A stretch of 41,293 bases of DNA from Mycobacterium scrofulaceum (GTDB taxonomy: Bacteria; Actinomycetota; Actinomycetes; Mycobacteriales; Mycobacteriaceae): assembly GCF_001667885.1 (NCBI RefSeq), contig NZ_LZJW01000028.1, positions 1 to 41,293 of the forward strand. The letters run 5' to 3'. The notes beneath the pieces are model-generated. The model was not told where the DNA came from. It saw nothing but the letters and a program-made list of their open reading frames with translations, and searched no databases. Each line of letters begins with the position of its first letter. The first letter of the stretch is position 1. Made by a program: the position numbers and the translations under genes. Shown in pieces: positions 33,486 to 41,293 of the stretch.

Positions 33486-34499
33486 GTGAGCGTTTTCGCG
33501 AAGGCCAGCGGCGTCGGGTCGTGGCCCGGCATCAATGCTCGGGCGGCCGCCGAGGTCGTCGTCGGGGAGTTGGCCGGCGCGCTGACCCACATCGTCGAGC
33601 TGCCCGCCCGGGGGATCGGCGCCGACATGCTCGGTCGGGCCGGCGCGCTGCTGATCGATGTGGCCATCGACGTCGCGCCCCGCGGCTACCGCCTCGCCGC
33701 TCGGCCCGGCGCGGTCACCCGCCGCGCCGTGAGCCTGCTCGACGAGGACATGGACGCGCTCGAAGAGGCCTGGGAGGTGGCCGGACTGCGCGGCGGCGGT
33801 CGCGTGGTCAAGGTGCAGGCCGCCGGGCCGATCACGCTGGCCGCCGAGCTCGAGCTCGCCAACGGCCACCGGGCGATCACCGATTCGGGCGCGGTGCGGG
33901 ATCTGGCGGCGTCGCTGGGCGAAGGCGTCGCCGCTCACCGCGCGGCGCTGGCCCGTCGGCTCGAGACGCCGGTGGTCGTCCAGTTCGACGAGCCGTCGCT
34001 GCCGAAGGCGTTGGGCGGGCAGCTGACCGGGGTGACGGCGCTGAGCCCGGTGGCGCCGCTGGACGAGGCGGTGGCCGTCGCCCTGCTCGACACGTGCGTC
34101 GCCGCGGTGACAGGCGAGGTGTTGTTGCACAGTTGCGCCCCGGCACTTCCGTGGAAGGTGTTGCAGGACAGCCGGATCGGCGCGGTCTCGGTGGACGCGA
34201 GCACGCTGGCGGCGGGGGATCTCGACGGTATCGCCGCGTTCGTCGAATCGGGTCGGGCCGTCATGTTGGGGGTGGTTGCGGCCAGCGCGCCGCCGCGGCG
34301 CCCTTCGACAGAGGAGGTGGCCGCCGCACTGGTCGCGGTGACCGATCGGCTCGGCTTCGGACGCTCGTCGTTGCGGGATCGCATCGGCGTCACCCCGGCG
34401 TGTGGCCTGGCCGGTGCGACGCCCGAGTGGGCGCGACTGGCGATCGAACTCGCCCGCGGGGCGGCCGAGGCATTCGCGGAGGACCCGGACGCCATTTAG
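33486..34499 (+). CDS. MetE C-terminal-like (cobalamin-independent methionine synthase family) protein, Rv3015c-like
   Basis: 337 aa, about the size of the catalytic half of MetE only. It opens VSVFAKASGVGSWPGINARA. Family marks are QFDEPSLPKAL, LLHSCAPALPWKVL (His and Cys zinc ligands) and VTPACGLAGATPEWAR (final Cys ligand). With no N-terminal MetE domain, it may be a core methyltransferase using another methyl donor rather than folate. The GTG start has a -10 box at leaderless distance. It lies upstream of ligA as in M. tuberculosis, but a 7-TM gene intervenes here. Confidence 0.85.
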   Translation: MSVFAKASGVGSWPGINARAAAEVVVGELAGALTHIVELPARGIGADMLGRAGALLIDVAIDVAPRGYRLAARPGAVTRRAVSLLDEDMDALEEAWEVAGLRGGGRVVKVQAAGPITLAAELELANGHRAITDSGAVRDLAASLGEGVAAHRAALARRLETPVVVQFDEPSLPKALGGQLTGVTALSPVAPLDEAVAVALLDTCVAAVTGEVLLHSCAPALPWKVLQDSRIGAVSVDASTLAAGDLDGIAAFVESGRAVMLGVVAASAPPRRPSTEEVAAALVAVTDRLGFGRSSLRDRIGVTPACGLAGATPEWARLAIELARGAAEAFAEDPDAI

Positions 34500-34565
34500 C
34501 TTTTCGTGGCGGAAATTCCATTAGCGACGTAGCGGCAAATTCACGAGGGCCGTGGCCGCGGCGAC

Positions 34566-34571
34566 TACCAT
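34566..34571 (+). promoter_or_regulatory. -10 box of leaderless 7-TM gene
   Basis: TACCAT ends 7 nt before the ATG at 34579, placing transcription start at the start codon. It supports this start over an upstream in-frame ATG at 34552. Confidence 0.5.
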
Positions 34572-34578
34572 CTCGACA

Positions 34579-35472
34579 ATGGTGACGCGACTGATGGCCG
34601 ACTCCTGCACCCTTTGGACGGGCTTCGACATCTCGATCGTGGCCAGGACCTACGCCCAGTTCACCGGAATCCTCGCCGGTTTTGCCTTTGTCGTCATCAA
34701 TCTGGTGATCGACCGCGCCTACCGGCGCCGCACCGACGGTCGCGTGCTGGTCACGCGTGAGGTCGAGCACGAGACACAAGTCGGAATTGCGCTGGTGTGC
34801 GCGTTTCTGGGGCTGTTTTTGACGACGCTGCGATATGGCCTGCTGGCCGGCGAAGGCGGATGCGCCCTGACCGAAGGCCGCGCGGCCTCCGCCGAAGTCC
34901 TTGCCGCCGTCTCGTTCGCAGCCTCGATCTACATGCTGCTCAACGCCATCGTGCAGTTCTTCTCGGGCAGCGCCGGCGTGCTGGCCCGCCACTGCGTCTT
35001 CGTCTTGGTGGTGCTCGTGCCCCCGATCTCGGTGTTCTTGGTCGAAGACACGCTCACACACCTGGCGCTGGCGCTGGGCGATCCGGAAACGCACCGGCCG
35101 CTTCAGCCGCTTTGGGATTGGGCCAGCAGGCTCGCGATTCCGATACCGCTGGCAATCGGATTTGTGGGCGCCGTGGCTTGGTTTCTCGGCAGCAAAAGGC
35201 GGCGTTCGGAATTGCCCGCCAGCCGCATTGCCCGGCAATTCCGGATGGCCGTGCCGTACCTCACCGTCGTGGTCGTCTCCGCCGTGATTGTGCGGTCCAT
35301 TGTCGAATTGCGCTATGCAAATACCGCCACCCATATCAGCCCGGCCGAGGCGTGGTCGTGGGTCGGCGTGCTTGCCGGCACGTTGCTGATCCAGGGCGCG
35401 GCTTTGTCATTTCAAAAAGGGGTGGAAGTTCCATTCGGCGGCTTCCCGGATACGGCCGAACAATCGGCCTGA
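34579..35472 (+). CDS. Unknown seven-helix membrane protein
   Basis: 297 aa, family not recognised. About seven hydrophobic helices are visible: TGILAGFAFVVINLVI, GIALVCAFLGLFLTTLRYG, LAAVSFAASIYMLLNAIVQF, CVFVLVVLVPPISVFLV, IPIPLAIGFVGAVAWFLG, YLTVVVVSAVIVRSIV and VGVLAGTLLIQGAAL. Charged loops (DRAYRRRTDGR, GSKRRRSE) lie after helices 1 and 5 and suggest a cytoplasmic side. It has no signature of a transporter or kinase. It sits between the Rv3015c-like gene and ligA, which I recall as adjacent in M. tuberculosis, so it is probably an accessory insertion. It has its own promoter. Confidence 0.75.
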   Translation: MVTRLMADSCTLWTGFDISIVARTYAQFTGILAGFAFVVINLVIDRAYRRRTDGRVLVTREVEHETQVGIALVCAFLGLFLTTLRYGLLAGEGGCALTEGRAASAEVLAAVSFAASIYMLLNAIVQFFSGSAGVLARHCVFVLVVLVPPISVFLVEDTLTHLALALGDPETHRPLQPLWDWASRLAIPIPLAIGFVGAVAWFLGSKRRRSELPASRIARQFRMAVPYLTVVVVSAVIVRSIVELRYANTATHISPAEAWSWVGVLAGTLLIQGAALSFQKGVEVPFGGFPDTAEQSA

Positions 35473-35529
35473 TATCGGTCCGCCGTCGCGGACGCGGCAT
35501 CGCCCCGGCGGGGTGTCGGCGCTCTCGGA

Positions 35530-37623
<2,094 letters not shown>

Positions 37624-37627
37624 GCTG

Positions 37628-38740
37628 ATGACCGGTCGCTACGGCGATTCCACCCGCAGCCTCAAAGCCGCCGGCCCGCCGGCCATTTCGGGACAGCCGG
37701 TGGCGCCGCAGGCCGTGCTCGCGGCCGCCTACCACCTCAGCAGTGACGAGACCGGTGCAGCGGACACCTATGGCCGCAGCTCCAATCCGACGTGGCGGCA
37801 GCTGGAGTCGGCGCTCGCCGACCTCGAGGGAGCGACGGGTGCGCTGGTGTTCGGCTCGGGCATGGCCGCCGTCGGCGCCGTGCTCCGCGCGCTCGCCACG
37901 CCGGGATCGGTCTTGGTGGTGCCCGCCGACGGCTACTACCAAGTCCGCCGCTTCGCCCGCGAAGAGTTGGCGCCCGCGGGGGTGACCGTCATCGAGGCGT
38001 CGAGCTCGCGGATCTATGACGCCGCGGTGGGCGCCGACGTCGTGCTGGCCGAAACCCCCACCAACCCGGCGCTGGACGTCGTTGATCTGCACCGGTTGGC
38101 CGGCATCTGCCGCGGCCGCGGCGCGCGGTTGATCGTGGACAACACCGCCGCCACGCCGCTGGGTCAGCAACCGCTGGCACTGGGCACCGACGCGGTGGTG
38201 GCCAGCGCCACCAAGGCGCTGTCCGGCCACAGTGACCTGCTGGCCGGCTACGTCGCAACCGACGACCCCGAGTTGCGCGCCGCCGTGGAGCGCCAACGAC
38301 TGCTCGCCGGCGCGATCCTGGGCGGGTTCGAGGCATGGTTGCTGTTGCGCAGCCTGGCCAGCGCCGGATTGCGTTTCGAGCGGCAATGCCAGAACGCCAG
38401 GGCCGTGGCGACGATGCTGGCCCACCATCCGGCGGCCCGGGTGGTGCGTTATCCGGGGTTGGCGCAGGACCCCGCTCACCGCGTGGCGATGGCGCAGATG
38501 CGCCGGTTCGGTTCACTCGTCTCGGTCGAATTGGCCGACGCCGCAGCGGTGCACGCCCTCGTCGAGCGCAGCGAATTGCTGGTCGCGGCGACCAGCTTCG
38601 GCGGCCTGCACACGTCGGTGGATCGCCGGGCACGCTGGGGCGATGTGGTCGGCGACGGGTTCGCGCGCATCTCGTTGGGCATCGAAGACACCGACGATCT
38701 GGTCGCGGACATCGAACGCGCTCTGCGGGCGTCGGGATAA
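37628..38740 (+). CDS. Cys/Met-metabolism PLP-dependent enzyme (cystathionine gamma-lyase/synthase type)
   Basis: 370 aa, slightly short for the family. It has DTYGRSSNPTWRQLESALAD near the start (the YxRxxNPT motif region), GALVFGSGMAAVGAVLRAL (PLP phosphate loop), LIVDNTAATPLGQQPL (Asp binding the pyridine nitrogen) and the PLP lysine in SATKALSGHSDLLAGYV. The family includes cystathionine gamma-synthase, gamma-lyase and O-acetylhomoserine sulfhydrylase; sequence alone does not decide. It starts 5 bp after ligA, so it is probably co-transcribed with it. Confidence 0.85.
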   Translation: MTGRYGDSTRSLKAAGPPAISGQPVAPQAVLAAAYHLSSDETGAADTYGRSSNPTWRQLESALADLEGATGALVFGSGMAAVGAVLRALATPGSVLVVPADGYYQVRRFAREELAPAGVTVIEASSSRIYDAAVGADVVLAETPTNPALDVVDLHRLAGICRGRGARLIVDNTAATPLGQQPLALGTDAVVASATKALSGHSDLLAGYVATDDPELRAAVERQRLLAGAILGGFEAWLLLRSLASAGLRFERQCQNARAVATMLAHHPAARVVRYPGLAQDPAHRVAMAQMRRFGSLVSVELADAAAVHALVERSELLVAATSFGGLHTSVDRRARWGDVVGDGFARISLGIEDTDDLVADIERALRASG

Positions 38741-38755
38741 CGGCCTGGCCCGAAA

Positions 38756-38786
38756 TTGGTCCGCACCGCGCAAGCGGCTCTATCGT
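38756..38786 (+). promoter_or_regulatory. Predicted promoter of tetR
   Basis: TTGGTC (38756-38761) and TATCGT (38781-38786) are separated by 19 bp. The -10 ends 7 nt before the ATG at 38794, so the transcript should be leaderless. Confidence 0.45.
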
Positions 38787-38793
38787 GGGCGCT

Positions 38794-39390
38794 ATGACCC
38801 AGACGGCGGACCGGTTCACGCAGGAATCACCGTGGTCGCCCCGAGAGGGCGAGATTTTGGCGGTCACGTTGCGGTTGCTCCAGGAGCACGGCTACGACCA
38901 ACTGACGATCGACGCGGTCGCCGCCGCCGCCCACGCGAGCAAGGCCACGGTGTATCGGCGCTGGCCTTCCAAGGCCGAATTGGTGTTGGCCGCCTTCATC
39001 GAGGGCGTCCGCGTGGTGGCCGTCGCGCCCAACACCGGCACACTGCGCGGCGACCTGCTGAGCCTGGGGGAGACGTGTGGGCAGCACGGCGTCGAACACG
39101 CCAGCACCATCCGCGCGGTGATGGTCGAGGTGTCGCGACACCCGGCGCTCAATGACGCTATGCAGGAGCAATTCCTCAAGCAGCGCAAGGCGTTACTGCA
39201 GCATGTGCTGCGCCAGGCCGTCGAACGCGGTGAGATCCGCGAGGACGTCATCAGCGACGAGCTTTGGGATCTGTTGCCCGGTTATCTCATCTTCCGGTCC
39301 ATCATCCCCGGCCGCCCGCCCACCCGTCGAACCGTCCAAGCCCTCGTGGACGGGTTTCTCATCCCGGGCTTGACCAGAACCACCGGGTAA
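38794..39390 (+). CDS. TetR-family regulator of the adjacent mmpS-mmpL genes
   Basis: 198 aa. The N-terminal DNA-binding region is clear: EILAVTLRLLQEHGYDQLTI, AVAAAAHASKATVYRRWPSK (helix-turn-helix ending YRRW) and AELVLAAF. The helical C-terminal domain would bind a ligand. The gene lies 160 bp upstream of mmpS in the same direction; the large palindrome at 39440-39464 between them is its likely operator. In M. tuberculosis TetR Rv0452 sits by mmpS4-mmpL4, a comparable arrangement. Leaderless start. The ligand is unknown. Confidence 0.88.
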   Translation: MTQTADRFTQESPWSPREGEILAVTLRLLQEHGYDQLTIDAVAAAAHASKATVYRRWPSKAELVLAAFIEGVRVVAVAPNTGTLRGDLLSLGETCGQHGVEHASTIRAVMVEVSRHPALNDAMQEQFLKQRKALLQHVLRQAVERGEIREDVISDELWDLLPGYLIFRSIIPGRPPTRRTVQALVDGFLIPGLTRTTG

Positions 39391-39436
39391 TCCGGGCGTA
39401 AACCCGCCGAGACGGAATGTGTACGCGCGCGTCTCT

Positions 39437-39464
39437 TGTACAGTACGGTCCCGTACCGTACTGT
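39437..39464 (+). promoter_or_regulatory. mmpS-mmpL promoter inside a nested palindromic TetR operator
   Basis: ACAGTACGGT (39440-39449) and ACCGTACTGT (39455-39464) are perfect 10-bp inverted repeats with a 5-bp spacer. A second palindrome, GTACGG-TC-CCGTAC (39443-39456), is nested inside and off-centre. TTGTAC (39437-39442) and TACTGT (39459-39464), 16 bp apart, could be the -35 and -10, so operator occupancy would block the promoter. Inferred from position between tetR and mmpS. Confidence 0.7.
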
Positions 39465-39549
39465 CATACCTGTCGATCGCGCCCGACCCGCTGGCAGCCG
39501 CACTCGCCTCGAGGGTGGTCGTGTCGCCCGATGATCGAAAGGTGAACGG

Positions 39550-39996
39550 GTGAAGGGGATTTCGTTGGCATCCCTCGTCAGGCGGGGGTGGATGGTGCTG
39601 GTCGCGGTGCTAGTCGTCGCGCTTGCGGGATTTGCCATCTACCGCCTGCACGGAATCTTCGGCTCGGACAGCAGCGCCTCGGCCAACAGCGCCATGGCCA
39701 ACGAAATCGTCCCGTTCAACCCCAAGCGGGTGGTGCTCGAGGTCTTCGGCAGGCCCGGCGCGACCGCGACCATCAACTACCTTGATGTCAACGCCCAACC
39801 GCAGCAGGTGAAGGACGCCCCGCTGCCGTGGTCGTTCACGATCACCACCACGGAGCCCGCGGTCCTGGGCAACGTCGTGGCGCAGGGCAACGGCGACAGC
39901 CTCGGCTGCCGCATCACCGTCAATGGGGAAGTGAAAGACCAACGCACCGTGGACAAAGCCGACGCCTACACCTTCTGCTTGGACAAATCAGGATGA
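39550..39996 (+). CDS. MmpS-family membrane protein
   Basis: 148 aa. A short basic N-terminus (MKGISLASLVRRGW), one membrane helix at about residues 14-32 and a periplasmic domain of about 110 residues with the MmpS pattern: RVVLEVFGRPGATATINYLD, LPWSFTITTTEPAVLGNVVA, LGCRITVNGEVKDQRTV and a closing FCLDKSG. Two cysteines (in LGCRI and TFCLD) may pair. MmpS proteins are partners of MmpL exporters for lipids, siderophores or drugs. The GTG start has AAAGG upstream. It overlaps mmpL by ATGA. Confidence 0.92.
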   Translation: MKGISLASLVRRGWMVLVAVLVVALAGFAIYRLHGIFGSDSSASANSAMANEIVPFNPKRVVLEVFGRPGATATINYLDVNAQPQQVKDAPLPWSFTITTTEPAVLGNVVAQGNGDSLGCRITVNGEVKDQRTVDKADAYTFCLDKSG

Positions 39997-41293
39997 GCGA
40001 CCACGAACAGCCGCGGGCGCGCGTCCCGCACACCATCCGCCGGCTCGCCTGGCCCATCCTGTTGTTCTGGGTGGCGCTGGCCGCGATCACCAACATCGCG
40101 GTGCCGCAGCTGGAAGAGGTTGGCAAGACGCACAATGTCGCGCTGAACTCGCCCGACGCCCCTTCGCTCAAGGCCATCAAGCGCATCGGTGAGAAGTTCG
40201 GCGAGTTCGACACCGACAGCTCGGCGATGATCGTGCTGGAGGGCGACAAGCCGCTCGGCGCGGACGCGCACCGTTTCTACGACGAGATGATCCACAGGCT
40301 CGAGCAGGACAAGAAGCACGTCGAGCACGTCCAGGACTACTGGGGCGACACCCTGACCGCGGCGGGCTCGCAGAGCAGCGACGGAAAGGCCGCCTACGTT
40401 CAGGTGAACCTCGCCGGCAACCAGGGTTCGGCGTTGGCCAACGAGGGCGTCGGGGCGTTGCGCGACATCGTCGATCGCATCAAGCCGCCGCCCGGCGTCA
40501 AGGCTTACGTGACCGGCGCGGCGCCACTGATATCCGACCAATTCGACGTCGGCAGCAAGGGAACCGCGAAGGTCACTCTGATCACGGTCGGCGTGATCGC
40601 CCTGATGCTGTTCTTCGTGTACCGCTCGGTGCTGACCACCCTGCTGGTGCTCGCCACGGTCCTGATCGAAATGTCGGCCGCCCGCGGCCTTGTCGCGTTC
40701 CTCGGGAACGCCGGGATCATCGGCTTGTCCACCTACGCGACCAATCTGTTGACACTTCTGGTGATCGCCGCGGGCACCGATTACGCCATATTTTTCGTGG
40801 GCCGCTACCAGGAAGCGCGCGGGGCCGGTGAAGACCGCGAAAAAGCCTTCTACACCATGTATCACGGCACGACGCACATCGTGCTGGGGTCGGGGCTGAC
40901 GGTGGCCGGCGCGGTGGCCTGTCTGAGCTTCACCCGGCTGCCGTACTTCCAGAGTCTGGGCATTCCAGCCGCGCTGGGCATCATCGTCGCGCTGTTCGCG
41001 GCCCTCACGCTGGGGCCCGCGATCCTCACCCTGGGCGCCAGGGTGGGCATCTTCGACCCCAAGCGGGCGGTCAGAACCCGTGGCTGGCGGCGGATCGGCA
41101 CCGCCATCGTCCGCTGGCCCGGGGCCGTTCTCGCCGCGGCCTGCGCGCTGGCGCTGGTGGGCCTGATCGCTTTGCCCGGCTACAAGACCAGTTACGACAC
41201 GCGTCCCTACATGCCGGCCAGCGCGCCGGCCAATGTCGGCTACACCGCGGCCGAGAAACATTTCTCGCGGGCCCGGCTGGAGCCCGAATTGCT
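39993..41293 (+). CDS. MmpL-family RND transporter, 3' end beyond window
   Basis: About 433 codons are present; full MmpL proteins are near 950 aa. It opens MSDHEQPRARVPHTIRRLAW with the first helix PILLFWVALAAITNIAVPQL. A periplasmic porter domain follows (KRIGEKFGEFDTDSSAMIVL), then helices 2-6. The proton-relay Asp-Tyr pair is visible in IAAGTDYAIFFVGRYQEARG. It exports lipids or lipid-like molecules together with MmpS by proton motive force. Its substrate cannot be read from the sequence. No stop is reached before 41293. Expression follows mmpS by overlap and the upstream operator. Confidence 0.92.
   Translation, partial: MSDHEQPRARVPHTIRRLAWPILLFWVALAAITNIAVPQLEEVGKTHNVALNSPDAPSLKAIKRIGEKFGEFDTDSSAMIVLEGDKPLGADAHRFYDEMIHRLEQDKKHVEHVQDYWGDTLTAAGSQSSDGKAAYVQVNLAGNQGSALANEGVGALRDIVDRIKPPPGVKAYVTGAAPLISDQFDVGSKGTAKVTLITVGVIALMLFFVYRSVLTTLLVLATVLIEMSAARGLVAFLGNAGIIGLSTYATNLLTLLVIAAGTDYAIFFVGRYQEARGAGEDREKAFYTMYHGTTHIVLGSGLTVAGAVACLSFTRLPYFQSLGIPAALGIIVALFAALTLGPAILTLGARVGIFDPKRAVRTRGWRRIGTAIVRWPGAVLAAACALALVGLIALPGYKTSYDTRPYMPASAPANVGYTAAEKHFSRARLEPEL

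Noticed and set aside
33390..34130. N-terminal extension of the LpqA-like protein
   Set aside because: The lipoprotein signal begins at 33389 or 33380. The extension is antisense to the Rv3015c-like gene.
39966..41261. 431-codon minus-strand frame at the right edge
   Set aside because: It is antisense to mmpL, whose plus-strand frame has the proton-relay Asp-Tyr pair and the proper helices.

Overview
The window is high-GC actinobacterial DNA, almost certainly from a Mycobacterium. Most genes have clear mycobacterial counterparts: MmpS/MmpL, an LpqA-type lipoprotein, the Rv3032-Rv3031-Rv3030 glucan genes, etfBA (fixA/fixB), iscS-mnmA, an Rv3015c-type MetE-like protein and ligA. Many starts are GTG, and several genes look leaderless, with a TAnnnT box 6-7 nt before the start codon. 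A complete carotenoid operon points to a pigmented species. I cannot name the species.

Layout. (1) 1-2.6 kb, minus strand: a DUF2867-type SDR protein cut by a fold-back inverted repeat at the window edge (1-239), a small hypothetical protein and a LapA-like membrane protein. (2) 2.6-10.5 kb, minus strand: a tightly overlapping operon crtE-crtI-crtB-crtYc-crtYd-methyltransferase-crtU-Rieske protein-DUF2784. It should make an aromatic carotenoid of the isorenieratene (leprotene) type. The Rieske protein has both a [2Fe-2S] site and a mononuclear-iron motif, so it may be an uncharacterised tailoring oxygenase. (3) 10.8-11.3 kb: a divergent MarR regulator that probably controls the operon. (4) 11.4-12.2 kb: a secreted trypsin-fold protein whose catalytic His and Ser have been replaced. 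(5) 12.5-16.5 kb: the sulfate importer subI-cysT-cysW-cysA, preceded by a 16-codon leaderless reading frame ending Cys-Cys-Arg, which fits a cysteine-responsive attenuator. (6) 16.6-19.3 kb: a catalase-like hypothetical protein, an extended SDR and a secreted alpha/beta hydrolase. (7) 19.4-24.4 kb, minus strand: the methylglucose lipopolysaccharide-type genes (methyltransferase, GH57 branching enzyme, glucosyltransferase) with an SRPBCC-TIGR01777 fusion at the end. (8) 24.6-26.5 kb: etfB-etfA and a strong hairpin. (9) 26.5-28.4 kb, minus strand: an iron-sulfur photolyase/cryptochrome and an SRPBCC protein. (10) 28.6-37.6 kb: an OlsB/OlsA-like acyltransferase pair, iscS, mnmA, lpqA-like, an Rv3015c-like protein, an unknown 7-TM protein and ligA. 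(11) 37.6-41.3 kb: a Cys/Met-metabolism PLP enzyme, a TetR regulator, and mmpS-mmpL behind a large palindromic operator. The mmpL gene runs off the window.

The most interesting signal is a shared AT-rich motif, about yATTAAsTTACTgAAAT. It occurs five times, in four otherwise GC-rich promoter regions: upstream of the hypothetical/SDR pair, twice in front of crtE, once over the marR promoter, and in front of the secreted hydrolase. This suggests one MarR regulon linking carotenoid synthesis to genes with no known pigment role. Second is the Rieske/DUF5914 protein. Third is the fold-back at the edge, which is probably a chimeric assembly or amplification product: the plus strand at 2-162 reads as the true continuation of the protein encoded on the minus strand.
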